A DNA stretch of 64,000 nt, taken from HKCCE3408 sp039183205. Its GTDB lineage: Bacteria > Pseudomonadota > Alphaproteobacteria > Rhodobacterales > Rhodobacteraceae. Shown here one piece after another: positions 1 through 8,915 of the stretch. Each line of letters opens with the position of its first letter. The first letter of the stretch is position 1. The position numbers were made by a program, and so were the translations under genes. Under the pieces are notes generated by a model. It saw only the letters and a program-made list of their open reading frames with translations. It had not been told where the DNA came from and made no database searches. Location of the stretch: the NCBI GenBank assembly GCA_039183205.1, contig JBCDBR010000018.1, positions 11,644-75,643 of the forward strand, given 5' to 3'.

Positions 1-739
1 TTGGCAGCGCGACGGAGTGGTTTGGGTTGGCGACATTGAAGATCTCGTACCCCAACCCATCCACAGCAAGGCAGCGATCCACCAAATGGCCCAGATCGCG
101 GGCATCGATATAGGCGAAGAAATTACGGCGTCGCAGCGCCGGATCGGCAACGAAACTCGGAAACAGCGTGGCATATTCGTGCGGTTCGATCACGTTGTTG
201 ATCCGAAGGCCGTAAATGTCGGCGCCCGATCTGGTTTGAAACGACCGCGCGGTGACCTCGTTGACGACCTTTGACATCGCGTAGCTGTCTTCCGGGACGA
301 CTGGGTGGTCCTCATCAATCGGGAGATAATCGGGCTTGCGTTCACCATCGGCGAAACACACGCCGTAGGTGGTCTCGGACGAGGCAAAGACGATTTTGCG
401 GATACCAGCGCGCAACGCCGCATCGATGACGTTGTACGTACCCATTGTATTGATGCGGAAGCATTCGTTGTCGGAACGCAACAGAAGACGCGGAACCGCG
501 GCAAAATGGACGACCGCATCGAATTTTGGCACGCCAGTCCCGGGCTCCAATTCGTCGAACCCAGCATAAGATGTCATCACGTCATGCACCTGTCCCGCAT
601 CAGTGATATCGGCCAACCGGGTGGGGATGTCGCCATAGGGCACCTGATCGAGGTTCAATACGCGGTGACCCTGGTCGATCAAATAGCGCACGGCATGCCT
701 TCCGGCTTTGCCGGATCCGCCAGTAAACAAAATCCGCAT
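1..739 (-). CDS. NAD-dependent epimerase/dehydratase (C-terminus cut by window edge)
   Basis: Short-chain-type sugar-nucleotide epimerase/dehydratase, an extended SDR acting in the cytosol on a nucleotide sugar or similar substrate. About 246 residues are visible, read from the ATG at 739 and still open at base 1. The N-terminus MRILFTGGSGKAGRH carries the GxxGxxG dinucleotide-binding loop (G7, G10, G13). The catalytic YxxxK pair is visible as SYAMSK (Y153, K157). A conserved SSETTYG stretch, the usual active-site Ser/Thr region, comes before it. The substrate cannot be named from sequence. It lies downstream of the PNP gene on the same strand after a 120-bp gap in which I see no clear terminator, so it may be the tail of the pho operon or independent. 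Confidence 0.85.
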   Translation of the reverse strand, partial: MRILFTGGSGKAGRHAVRYLIDQGHRVLNLDQVPYGDIPTRLADITDAGQVHDVMTSYAGFDELEPGTGVPKFDAVVHFAAVPRLLLRSDNECFRINTMGTYNVIDAALRAGIRKIVFASSETTYGVCFADGERKPDYLPIDEDHPVVPEDSYAMSKVVNEVTARSFQTRSGADIYGLRINNVIEPHEYATLFPSFVADPALRRRNFFAYIDARDLGHLVDRCLAVDGLGYEIFNVANPNHSVALP

Positions 740-860
740 CGTTGCCTCTCTATCCATCCCCGTTACACGCCTCTCTGTGTCCTGGCGGAAAGGCGATGGG
801 CCGTCAACGCGGCGCACCCACTTGCGGTGTGCACGATTTAGAGAGATCGAAAGAAACGGG

Positions 861-1679
861 CTACACCATCATTGGCAATGCGCGGGCGAGGATACGCGTC
901 AGCTTTTCAGCCCCAATCGGCGCCATGTCCTTGGTGTGGCTGTGGCTTATATGCTCGGCCCCGAGGCCCGCCGCCTTGTTGGTGACGACGGATATCGCGG
1001 CGCATCGAAGCCCCAAGAAACGGGCCAAAATGACCTCTGGAACGGTAGACATCCCAACCGCATCTGCCCCCAAAATGCGCAATGCACGAATTTCAGCGGG
1101 CGTTTCGAAATTGGGGCCAGGATACCAGGCATAGATGCCTTCCTCGAGCGCGACGTCCTCGGCGCGCGCGGCGGATTTGAGCGTCCCGCGCAAGTCTGGG
1201 TCGTAGGCTTCCGTCAGGTTGACGAACCGCGCATCCGTAGCCTCGCCCACCAGCGGGCTGATCCCGGCATAGTTGATGTGATCGGCGATCAGCATTAATG
1301 CGCCCGGCGGCGTTCGGTCTTGCAACGCGCCACAGGCATTGGTGGCGATCAGCGCCTTCGCACCAAGGTGTGACAACGCCTCCAGCGGTCCGCGCATCGC
1401 ATCGGCGCGCCCGTTCTCGTAATAGTGCGCGCGCCCAGACAGCACCGCAACAGGTACGCCTGATAGATGACCGATCAGCAGTTGTGCTTTGTGGCCGGAC
1501 ACACCGGCATGCGGAAAGCCCGGCAGGTCGGAGAAGTTCAGCGCAACACCCTGCACGGCATCGGCCAGTGCCCCAAGACCCGACCCCAAAATGATCGCCA
1601 CGTGCGGCACGATGTCGGTCTTGGATCGTATTATATCGATTGCGCCATCCACGTCAGGAAACGGGGCATGGTTGGACAT
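861..1679 (-). CDS. Purine nucleoside phosphorylase
   Basis: Trimeric (PNP/MTAP-fold) phosphorylase that splits purine nucleosides with inorganic phosphate into base plus ribose-1-phosphate for purine salvage. Counted from the longer in-frame ATG at 1694, visible family motifs are the phosphate-loop GSGLGALAD (37-45), PHAGVSGHK (61-69), GRAHYYE (88-93), ATNACGAL (117-124), the base-binding ETPAEIR (Glu201), MSTVPEV (215-221) and TNKAAG (Asn239). Length (272-277 aa) is normal. I prefer the ATG at 1679 (MSNHAPF). Both candidate starts lie inside the end of the preceding secreted-protein gene, so translation is probably coupled. It is in line with phoB, placing a phosphate-consuming enzyme in the Pho operon. 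Substrate range (inosine/guanosine versus xanthosine) is not settled. Confidence 0.88.
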   Translation of the reverse strand: MSNHAPFPDVDGAIDIIRSKTDIVPHVAIILGSGLGALADAVQGVALNFSDLPGFPHAGVSGHKAQLLIGHLSGVPVAVLSGRAHYYENGRADAMRGPLEALSHLGAKALIATNACGALQDRTPPGALMLIADHINYAGISPLVGEATDARFVNLTEAYDPDLRGTLKSAARAEDVALEEGIYAWYPGPNFETPAEIRALRILGADAVGMSTVPEVILARFLGLRCAAISVVTNKAAGLGAEHISHSHTKDMAPIGAEKLTRILARALPMMV

Positions 1680-2151
1680 CAAAAGCAATCTCAATTCGCG
1701 TTTCGGGCTGATATGCCAGCCCCGCGACGTTCACAAAGAGCTGGTTTTCATCGGATCTCAGTGCGGACGGCGCGAGCGAAATTGACTGGGCGGTCACAAG
1801 CTCGGGCGCGGAAATGGCCGCACAAGGCGAAATCGTCAGAATGTAGCCGTTGAATTTGGCCTGGGTGAAGCCACCAATGCCCGGCACGCTTTCGTAGCTA
1901 AAGACGACGCCGTCATTGCCGATATCAATGGTCACCTGCACGATATCAACGAATGGGTGGCCTTCTGGTCCCAGGCCAAATTCAGCACCGGGTGCAATCT
2001 GCGCGGAATAAACCTGGCTTTCCAAGATGGGCGCATCAGGGTCATCGTAGGTGACCACCTGGACGCTAATCTCTGAGCCCAAAATCGATTGCGCCATTGC
2101 CGCGTTCGCTGCGGCACAAACGCAAAGGATCAGCCACAAGCTACGTATCAT
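1654..2151 (-). CDS. Secreted protein of unknown function in the pho operon
   Basis: A 165-residue protein with a clear Sec signal peptide: MIRSLWLILCVCAAANAAMAQ, a hydrophobic core ending at an AMA|Q site near residue 20. The mature part is about 145 residues, probably beta-rich, with two cysteines (SPCAA and QPCPV) that could form a disulfide in the periplasm. I recognise no family. Its ATG overlaps the phoB stop by 4 bp (ATGA), and its 3' end overlaps the PNP start, so all three are probably co-translated. A periplasmic role in phosphate or nucleoside use is suggested only by position. Confidence 0.75.
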   Translation of the reverse strand: MIRSLWLILCVCAAANAAMAQSILGSEISVQVVTYDDPDAPILESQVYSAQIAPGAEFGLGPEGHPFVDIVQVTIDIGNDGVVFSYESVPGIGGFTQAKFNGYILTISPCAAISAPELVTAQSISLAPSALRSDENQLFVNVAGLAYQPETRIEIAFDVQPCPVS

Positions 2152-2834
2152 CCTAAGGAATAGCCTGCGCCCCGGACGGTTCGAATGGGATCTTCGGCAT
2201 TTTCGACCTTAAGGGCTTTGCGAAGACGGCCGACATGTACATCCACTGTTCGGCTATCGACGTAAATGTCGCGTCCCCACACCCGGTCGAGCAAATGCTC
2301 GCGGCTCCAGACCCGGCCGGGCCGTTCCATTAACGCCGTCAAAAGACGGAACTCGGTCGGTCCAAGGCTCACGAAATGTCCTGCGCGGTAGACGCGGTGC
2401 TCGACCATATCGAGCGTGATGTCCTGGAACTCCAACCGTTCGCCGACCGAAGCAGGGCGCGTTCGGCGAAGCTGCGTACGCAACCGCGCCAAAAGTTCGG
2501 CCACAGAATAGGGTTTTGTGACATAGTCATCCGCACCCGTTTCCAAGCCACGCACCTTGTCCATGTCCTCTGACCGCGCCGACAGCATGATGATCGGGAT
2601 GCGTGCGGTCTTGCCGGCCGATTTGAGCTGTCGGCAGATCTCGATCCCCGAAACATTCGGCAGCATCCAGTCAAGAATGATCGCATCAGGTGGCGTTTCG
2701 CGAACGACGATCAGCGCCTCGTCACCCGCCTCTGCCGTGACCACTTGAAAGCCCTCGGCACGGATGTTGTAGGCCAGGACCTCACGCTGCGCGGATTCGT
2801 CTTCCACCACCAATACTGTCGGCTCGCCCGCCAT
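2148..2834 (-). CDS. phoB: Phosphate regulon response regulator PhoB
   Basis: OmpR-family two-component regulator of 228 residues that activates phosphate-starvation genes by binding Pho boxes. The receiver domain covers residues about 6-120, with the acidic pair E11-D12, phospho-acceptor D55 (ILDWMLP) and the switch region ending YVTKPYS. The C-terminal winged helix covers about 130-226 (LGPTEFRLLTALMERPGRVWSREHLLDRVWG ... DVHVGRLRKAL, split here by the turn). The start is 2 bp after the phoU stop. No histidine kinase gene (phoR) is adjacent, unlike many relatives, so the partner kinase must be elsewhere in the genome. Confidence 0.96.
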   Translation of the reverse strand: MAGEPTVLVVEDESAQREVLAYNIRAEGFQVVTAEAGDEALIVVRETPPDAIILDWMLPNVSGIEICRQLKSAGKTARIPIIMLSARSEDMDKVRGLETGADDYVTKPYSVAELLARLRTQLRRTRPASVGERLEFQDITLDMVEHRVYRAGHFVSLGPTEFRLLTALMERPGRVWSREHLLDRVWGRDIYVDSRTVDVHVGRLRKALKVENAEDPIRTVRGAGYSLG

Positions 2835-2836
2835 GG

Positions 2837-3556
2837 CTACAACCCATTGCCCTGTTCATAAGGCGTCCGGTCCCCTTTCGGACGATCGTCATCGGGCATT
2901 TCACCGGTGACCAAATAGATCACCTGCTCGGCAATCGATGTCACATGGTCGCCCATGCGCTCGATGTTTTTGGCCATAAAGTGCAGATGCATACAGGCGG
3001 TAATATGCTCTGGGTCTTCCATCATGAAGGTGAGGTATTCGCGGAACAAGGCCGAATACATTCGGTCAACCTCTTCATCCCGCTCGCGCACTTCCGCGGC
3101 CATGTCGGCATCGCGCTGGATGTAGGCGTCAAGAACGTCCTTCAGCATAAGCTCCACCGTGCCGGCCATCCGTCGCAGCGCATGCCCGGCGCCCTCGATG
3201 GGCACCATGTGGATGACCACCGAGGACCTTTTGGCGATATTCTTGGAATAATCGCCGATCCGTTCGAGGTTTGCCGAGACGCGAAAAACACTCAGCACGG
3301 TGCGCAGATCGCTGGCCTGTGGTTGGCGCAAGGCCAAGATGCGCGCTGCTTCTTCGTTGACCTGTTCCTCAAGCGCATCAATCGCCTTATCGCCCTTGCG
3401 AACAGCGTTGGCCGTTTCCTCATCGCGGGTTTCGAAGGCCCGCGTGGCATTTGCGATGGATTCCTCAACCAGACCGCCCATGCGCATAATCAGCGCCTGG
3501 ATACCTTCGAGATCGCGGTCAAAGCTTGAAACGATATGTTGCTGTGTCATGGGCAT
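2837..3556 (-). CDS. phoU: Phosphate transport system regulatory protein PhoU
   Basis: PhoU, 239 residues, made of two homologous three-helix bundles (roughly residues 10-110 and 115-220). It links the Pst transporter to PhoR/PhoB signalling and represses the Pho regulon when phosphate is plentiful. Recognisable repeats are the metal-binding-type helices RVSANLERIGDYSKNIAKR and FMAKNIERMGDHVTSIAEQ, each with E(R)xGD. The ATG overlaps the pstB stop as TAATG; an internal Met at codon 3 (MTQQHI) is an equally possible start. Tight coupling to pstB and phoB shows one operon. Confidence 0.96.
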   Translation of the reverse strand: MPMTQQHIVSSFDRDLEGIQALIMRMGGLVEESIANATRAFETRDEETANAVRKGDKAIDALEEQVNEEAARILALRQPQASDLRTVLSVFRVSANLERIGDYSKNIAKRSSVVIHMVPIEGAGHALRRMAGTVELMLKDVLDAYIQRDADMAAEVRERDEEVDRMYSALFREYLTFMMEDPEHITACMHLHFMAKNIERMGDHVTSIAEQVIYLVTGEMPDDDRPKGDRTPYEQGNGL

Positions 3557-4353
3557 TAGCCGATCCGACCGGTGATATAGCTTTCGGTCCGGCTGTCCTT
3601 TGGGTTTGTGAAAATTTGGCTGGTATCGCCGAATTCCACCAAATTCCCAAGATGGAAGAAGGCAGTTTTCTGACTGACCCGGGCGGCCTGTTGCATAGAA
3701 TGCGTCACGATCACGACCGAATACCCTTCGCGCAATTCGTCAATCAGTTCTTCGACTTGGCCGGTGGCAATCGGGTCCAACGCGGAACATGGCTCATCCA
3801 TCAACAAAACCTCCGGGCTCGTGGCGATGGCACGCGCGATGCAAAGGCGCTGTTGTTGGCCACCCGATAAACCCGTGCCGGGCGCGGAAAGACGGTCCTT
3901 GACCTCTTCCCAAAGCGCCGCTTTGCGCAGGGCCTTTTCAACGATCTCCTCAAGCGCTGCCTTGTCCATGGCCAGGCCGTGGATGCGCGGGCCGTAGGCG
4001 ACATTGTCGTAGATCGATTTCGGAAACGGGTTCGGTTTTTGAAAGACCATCCCAACCTTGGCGCGCAACTGCACCGGATCGACGCGTTTGTCGTAGATGT
4101 CCTCTCCGTCAAGCTCAATCAGCCCCTCCATGCGTGCGGATTCAATGGTGTCGTTCATCCGGTTCAAGCACCGCAAGAAGGTTGATTTGCCACAGCCGGA
4201 AGGACCGATAAAAGCCGTCACCGTCTTGTCGTTGATATCGACATCGACATCCTTGATCGCGTGCGTGTCGCCATAATAAACATGGCAACCGCGCGCCGCG
4301 AATTTGATCTGATCGGCACCCACGGCCGCGCGCGCTGCGCCCATGTCATTCAT
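3556..4353 (-). CDS. pstB: Phosphate ABC transporter ATP-binding protein PstB
   Basis: ATPase subunit of the high-affinity phosphate importer PstSCAB at the inner membrane. From the ATG at 4353 (MNDMGAARAAVG) the protein has 265 residues: Walker A GPSGCGKST (50-58), Q-loop in MVFQKPN, signature LSGGQQQR (162-169), Walker B LLMDEPCSALD (183-193), and the H-loop VTHSMQQA. An upstream in-frame ATG at 4368 exists, but a GGAGG lies 8 nt before 4353 and inside the longer reading, so I favour 4353. It follows pstA after a gap of about 18 bp. Confidence 0.96.
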   Translation of the reverse strand: MNDMGAARAAVGADQIKFAARGCHVYYGDTHAIKDVDVDINDKTVTAFIGPSGCGKSTFLRCLNRMNDTIESARMEGLIELDGEDIYDKRVDPVQLRAKVGMVFQKPNPFPKSIYDNVAYGPRIHGLAMDKAALEEIVEKALRKAALWEEVKDRLSAPGTGLSGGQQQRLCIARAIATSPEVLLMDEPCSALDPIATGQVEELIDELREGYSVVIVTHSMQQAARVSQKTAFFHLGNLVEFGDTSQIFTNPKDSRTESYITGRIG

Positions 4354-4371
4354 CGTGGCATCCTCCATGGT

Positions 4372-6117
4372 TTACCACCTCCGTTCAAATTTGCGTCTCA
4401 GAACGATGGCCAAAAAGTTCAGGGCGAACAACAGCAGCAACATGACGATGATCGCCGATTGCGCCAGACCTTCGCGTACCGGCGCGGCCTCATTTTGGGC
4501 GAACAGATACACCACTGTCGGCATCGACTGCGCCTGTTCTAACAGACCGCCGTTCCAAGGTGCGGACAGAATATCAGCGCCGGTTGAAACCGAAACACCA
4601 ATCAACAAAAGTGGTGCCGTTTCACCCAAGGCCTGCGCAATTCCGATGATTGTCCCGGTCAGGATACCGGGCGCGGCCAGCGGCAAGGTATGGTGAAAGA
4701 CCGTTTGAACCTTCGATGCGCCGATGCCAAGTGCGGCGTCGCGGATCGATGGCGGGACCGCCTTTAGCGCCGCGCGCGTAGAGATCACGATTGTCGGCAA
4801 CGTCATCAGCGACAAGACGATCCCGCCAAGCAAGGCGGTGCCGCGGATCGAATTGCCAAAGCCAAGCTCCATCAAGGCAAACAGAATGGCCGAGCCTAGA
4901 ATGCCGAAGACGATGGATGGAACCGCCGCAAGGTTCGATATGTTGATCTCGATGAAATCGGTTACCCGATTTTTCGGCGCGAATTCTTCTAGATAGATTG
5001 ATGCCGCCACCCCGAAAAGCAGCGAAAAAACCAATACGACGAGCATCATGAAGGCCGAGCCCATCAGCGCCGGCCCAATTCCGGCAACCTCACCTGATTG
5101 GCTGTAGACATTGGTGAAGAAATCCCAATTAAAGTTCCGCGTGATGATGTTCTCCTCGACCATCACATCGACCAATGCGAGGTGGCCGAGGTCGAAACCG
5201 GGCGGCATCGTTGCACGGCTTTCGCCCGACAATTCGCCTGAAAGATATCGCGTCATTGAGATCGCGACCGGAACACCGACCGACTGGGTCGTTCCAACCA
5301 AATCAAGATTGTCGACCAAACGGTCACGGACGTCCCGCCGGTTCGCGGCAAAAATGATCGACGACAGGGCGGCGTCGTCGAAGCTTGTAGATTGGCGCAA
5401 AAACCCGGCCGCATCCAAAAGCGCCTGCTGATAACCTGTATCTGCAAGGGCGTCCGCCGCCAACGAAAGATCGCCGCCCGCGATCTGCGCGATGTCGTCT
5501 GCGGCATCGGCGAACCCCGCATCGGTCAACGCGGCCTGAGCTTCCGCTAATGCGGCGGTTGCTGTGTCGGCGTCATCACCGCCAAGTGCGGCGTCCGCGG
5601 CGCGCAATGCGGCACCGGTCCGGCCCAACGTGCCCCACGCCTCGCTTGCCCCGCCAAGATCGGCGATAACGTCGGTCGCTCCGGATAATCCCTGCGCCTC
5701 AAGCGCATCCACAGCCTCCGCCGTCCAAGCCGCGTCGACAATTGCCTGAATGTCGATGTCCGCAGTTTCCAGGGTGGCCCGGAAAGACTGTGCAAAAAGG
5801 CCGCGCTCAAACCCTGAACGGAGGCTGACGCTGCCGATCTCTTCGGCCGTCACCTCACCCCCGTTTTCGTTCAAGATCGCCGGGTCGTAGAACAGGTCTA
5901 TCTCTGCCTGATACTGCCACAGCGCCGGAATGCCGCGCGACACAATGGAAAAGAGCAAAACCGCGAGAAAGAACAAGACGACCGAAATCGCCGCGAGCCC
6001 CAGATACTTCAGGACCGTGCCACGTTGATGACGCCGGCGGATTTGGTCGGTTGTGCCAAACAGCGATGTGCGCGACGCCTTCGGCCGGGGCAGATCGGCG
6101 GCAGATGTATCGGCCAT
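4372..6117 (-). CDS. pstA: Phosphate ABC transporter permease PstA with large periplasmic insert
   Basis: Inner-membrane permease subunit of the Pst importer. The C-terminal ~300 residues form a normal PstA permease domain (ALMGSAFMMLVVLVFSLLFG onwards, EAA-loop region RDAALGIGASKVQTVFHHTLP, GETAPLLLIG). Between the first membrane helix (about 35-65) and the permease core lies an unusually long soluble stretch. Residues about 110-260 are very rich in Ala, Asp and Leu (for example DAALGGDDADTATAALAEAQ), probably helical and facing the periplasm. The total of 581 residues is far above the usual PstA (~300; longer forms near 430-450 occur in alphaproteobacteria). Start overlaps the pstC stop as TAATG. 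Confidence 0.93.
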   Translation of the reverse strand: MADTSAADLPRPKASRTSLFGTTDQIRRRHQRGTVLKYLGLAAISVVLFFLAVLLFSIVSRGIPALWQYQAEIDLFYDPAILNENGGEVTAEEIGSVSLRSGFERGLFAQSFRATLETADIDIQAIVDAAWTAEAVDALEAQGLSGATDVIADLGGASEAWGTLGRTGAALRAADAALGGDDADTATAALAEAQAALTDAGFADAADDIAQIAGGDLSLAADALADTGYQQALLDAAGFLRQSTSFDDAALSSIIFAANRRDVRDRLVDNLDLVGTTQSVGVPVAISMTRYLSGELSGESRATMPPGFDLGHLALVDVMVEENIITRNFNWDFFTNVYSQSGEVAGIGPALMGSAFMMLVVLVFSLLFGVAASIYLEEFAPKNRVTDFIEINISNLAAVPSIVFGILGSAILFALMELGFGNSIRGTALLGGIVLSLMTLPTIVISTRAALKAVPPSIRDAALGIGASKVQTVFHHTLPLAAPGILTGTIIGIAQALGETAPLLLIGVSVSTGADILSAPWNGGLLEQAQSMPTVVYLFAQNEAAPVREGLAQSAIIVMLLLLFALNFLAIVLRRKFERRW

Positions 6118-7685
6118 TACTCGTACTGCTCCCTATATTTGGCGACAATGCGCTGGGCCAAAAGGTTCAGGCCGAGCGTGATGAAGAAAAGCGTGAACGC
6201 GAGCGCGAAGACCGCAAGAACATCAATCGAGTCAAACCCGGACCCCTCGCCAAGGAGCACCGCGACAATCCGAGTTGTCACGGTGACCACGGCGCCAAAG
6301 GGATTGGCCTCAAGCCCCGTGACGTTTGAGAGGGCTCCGGCTGCCAGAACCACGATCATGGTCTCGCCGATTGCGCGGGAAGCGGCTAGAACAATGGCTC
6401 CGACGATACCCGGTAAGGCCGCTGGTAAAATGACGATGGTCACCGTTTCCGTTGGTGTGGCACCCAGGCCGAGAGAGCCGTCACGCATTGCCTGCGGCAC
6501 GGCGTTGATAACGTCGTCCGACAGTGACGACACAAAGGGGACCAGCATCATGCCCATCACAACGCCTGCCGTCACAATCGAGACGGTATTGGGCATGATC
6601 GTCGATCCAACAACGGCCTGCAAAAACGGACCAACAGCGACAAGTGCAAAAATGCCGTAGACGATCGTGGGAACGCCGGCCAAAATTTCCAGGGCCGGTT
6701 TGACAAAAGCCCGCACGTTTTTGCTGGCAAACTCCGACAGGTAAATGGCAGCTAAAAGGCCCAATGGCACCGCGACCAAAAGCGCGACCAACGCGATATA
6801 GAGCGTGCCCCAAATCAGCGGCAGAAATCCAAGTGCAGATTCGTACCCGCCGTCACGGCCCTCCGGCACCCCGGCAACATCCCCAGCCGGCGCCCATTCA
6901 AGGCCAAAGAGGAAATTGAAAAGGCCGTATTCCCTGAAAAAGCTCAGCGATGGGAGCGTAAGAGCGGCCAAAATACCTATCGTTGTCAAAATCGCCATTG
7001 AGGAGGCAAAAACCAGAAAACCCAGCGTCCAACGCTCGACCGAAATGCGGGCGCGGAACGCGCGTCCGACCTTAAGGTAGGACAGAGCAAACCCCACGAG
7101 CCCCATAACCAGCGCCGGTGCCGGCCCGGACCAAGCCAACGTGCTGCTAACGCCTCGCAGGTCTTGGGCTCGGCTCAGCATATCGGGTGTGACATCGACG
7201 CTGACAACCTGCCCGGCTTCCCGCAGCAGTGTGTGCAGCTCCGTGGCATCGGCATCCCAATTGGCAATCTCGTCTTCGGTCCCGGCACCGCTTGCGACAT
7301 AGCCGTCAATGGCGATCGCCAGCGTCTGAATATGCCCCACGAGCAAGCCTCGCCGCCCGTCTTCTTGTATTTCGATCTCGCGCTCGGTCAGATCGCTGCG
7401 TTGCGCCTCGGAAAGGCGCACCTCGGGCGCATCGTCGGGAATGTTCGACGACACATAAGTATTTGCCAAGAGCCCCGCGAGAAATGCCCAGATTAGCAAA
7501 AACGCCACCGCCGGGGCAAAGCTTGCCAAGGCGACATGCCAACCGTGCTGAACCGGCAATGAATGAAGTTCTCTCGGATCGCCACCGGCGCTCGAAATGG
7601 CCCTCTGTCGACCCAGAACGAACCCGACAACCGCAAGCACGGTGACACACACCAAAACGTTTGCGAGTGTCAGGAGATCGGCCAT
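6117..7685 (-). CDS. pstC: Phosphate ABC transporter permease PstC
   Basis: Second permease subunit of the Pst importer. From the ATG at 7685 (MADLLTLANV) the length is 522 residues. This start is preceded by GAAGG at 7-nt spacing; a longer ORF from 7703 lacks that support. A membrane helix near the N-terminus and a second one near 55-75 flank a soluble segment (about 75-195, with SEAQRSDLTEREIEI), then the permease domain with the EAA-type loop (AVPQAMRDGSLGLGATPTET) and the C-terminal ALAFTLFFITLGLNLLAQRI helix. The extended N-terminal half is typical of alphaproteobacterial PstC. A strong stem-loop separates it from pstS. Confidence 0.95.
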   Translation of the reverse strand: MADLLTLANVLVCVTVLAVVGFVLGRQRAISSAGGDPRELHSLPVQHGWHVALASFAPAVAFLLIWAFLAGLLANTYVSSNIPDDAPEVRLSEAQRSDLTEREIEIQEDGRRGLLVGHIQTLAIAIDGYVASGAGTEDEIANWDADATELHTLLREAGQVVSVDVTPDMLSRAQDLRGVSSTLAWSGPAPALVMGLVGFALSYLKVGRAFRARISVERWTLGFLVFASSMAILTTIGILAALTLPSLSFFREYGLFNFLFGLEWAPAGDVAGVPEGRDGGYESALGFLPLIWGTLYIALVALLVAVPLGLLAAIYLSEFASKNVRAFVKPALEILAGVPTIVYGIFALVAVGPFLQAVVGSTIMPNTVSIVTAGVVMGMMLVPFVSSLSDDVINAVPQAMRDGSLGLGATPTETVTIVILPAALPGIVGAIVLAASRAIGETMIVVLAAGALSNVTGLEANPFGAVVTVTTRIVAVLLGEGSGFDSIDVLAVFALAFTLFFITLGLNLLAQRIVAKYREQYE

Positions 7686-7737
7686 CACGGCACCTTCATT
7701 CAATCGAGTTTCGTATCCGTCAGGTCTGCCAAAGGCG

Positions 7738-7762
7738 GATGGCCGGGACCGTCCCGGCCATC
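7738..7762 (-). other. Stem-loop between pstS and pstC
   Basis: Twelve-base perfect inverted repeat, GATGGCCGGGAC then its complement, with one unpaired central base at 7750. It follows the pstS stop and precedes the pstC ribosome site. On the minus (transcribed) strand no T-run follows, so full termination is unlikely. Such hairpins between a binding-protein gene and its permease genes commonly protect the upstream mRNA and raise PstS over PstCAB; that role is inferred. On the plus strand the same stem is followed by GTTTTTT. Confidence 0.7.
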
Positions 7763-7780
7763 GTTTTTTCAGTGGTCGAT

Positions 7781-8830
7781 CTAGAGACCGTCCACCAGGT
7801 CCTGGGTTGCAGACAGTTCTGGATCGGGCACCAAGCCGTATTCGGCCAGCGGACCGCCTGCGCCCGCGATTTCATCAGAGACGAAGAATGCAACGTATTC
7901 CTGCAAGCCCGGGATCACGCCGATATGCTCTGCCTTGACGTAGAATTGCAGCGGGCGGGACACTGGATAGACGCCTTCGGCGATCGCCTCCACGGTCGGC
8001 ACGATGCCGGACATGGTCGCGACCTGTAGCCGGTCTGTGTTGTTTTCGTAGAAGGAAAGGCCGAACACGCCCACACCGGTCGGTGTGGAATCGAGATTGG
8101 CAAGCGTTTGAGTGTAGTCGCCTTCGATATCAACCGATGCGCCATCGGTGCGCAACGCCATGCAGGCGTCTTCGGCGGTGTCTTCGTCAACGCCGGCCTC
8201 AAGCATCGCGTCAAAGAAGCCACCTTGTTCGCAGCCCGCAAGCACCACTTTTTCGTCGAACACTTCACGCGTCCCGTGGTTTGTGCCCGGAACGAACGCG
8301 TTGATCGCTTGATCCGGCAGTTCGCCCTCAATCCCAAGGGATTGCGCAACTTCGGCTACTTCCGCCCAAGAACTCAGCGTGTTTTCGACCAACTCGCCGT
8401 CGATGAAATGCTCTGCGGCCAGGGCGATATACCAATGCACCGGCTCAAATTCGAAGGATGGGCCAAAGATGTCGGACGCAAAGACAATCCCATCATATCC
8501 AAAGCGGATTTCGATGGGTGTGACGCCGTTTGCGGTACATGTTTCCAGTTCGCTATCGCGGATCAGCGACGACGAATTGGCGATGTCGATTGTGCCTTCT
8601 CCGACACCGTCGCACAGCATGCGGCGACCGGTCGACGACCCACCGCCTTCGACCACGGGTGTGGCGAAATCGGTCTCAGCACCGAAGGCTTCCGCAACGA
8701 TGTTCGCATAGGGTAATACGGTCGACGAACCGGCAATTTGCAAATTGGTTCTGCTTTGCGCCGATGCGCCGCCCGCGGACAGCGCAGCCAAGGCGAGCGC
8801 CGAAACGGAAAGCTTTGCAAAAGACATCAT
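7781..8830 (-). CDS. pstS: Phosphate ABC transporter substrate-binding protein PstS
   Basis: Periplasmic high-affinity phosphate-binding protein. A signal peptide (MMSFAKLSVSALALAALSAGGASAQ) precedes the mature protein, which starts with the characteristic binding-loop AGSSTVLPYA and carries GGGSSTGRRM and the TNHGTREVF stretch typical of the PstS/SphX-like branch. I place the start at 8830 (the ATGATG pair), because GGAG sits 6 nt before it; the ORF extends further upstream without such support. A Pho box lies about 85-120 bp upstream, as expected for the first gene of the operon. Confidence 0.95.
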   Translation of the reverse strand: MMSFAKLSVSALALAALSAGGASAQSRTNLQIAGSSTVLPYANIVAEAFGAETDFATPVVEGGGSSTGRRMLCDGVGEGTIDIANSSSLIRDSELETCTANGVTPIEIRFGYDGIVFASDIFGPSFEFEPVHWYIALAAEHFIDGELVENTLSSWAEVAEVAQSLGIEGELPDQAINAFVPGTNHGTREVFDEKVVLAGCEQGGFFDAMLEAGVDEDTAEDACMALRTDGASVDIEGDYTQTLANLDSTPTGVGVFGLSFYENNTDRLQVATMSGIVPTVEAIAEGVYPVSRPLQFYVKAEHIGVIPGLQEYVAFFVSDEIAGAGGPLAEYGLVPDPELSATQDLVDGL

Positions 8831-8915
8831 CCCTGTCTCCATTTTGGTATCAAACACGAGCGCGCGCCCCGTGCGCGCGCCCTGATGCCAACGCGATAAT
8901 GAGCCTCAGCTATGG

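Noticed and set aside
190..567. Open frame on the minus strand at the start of the window
   Set aside because: It lies in another frame inside the epimerase gene, which has clear family motifs.
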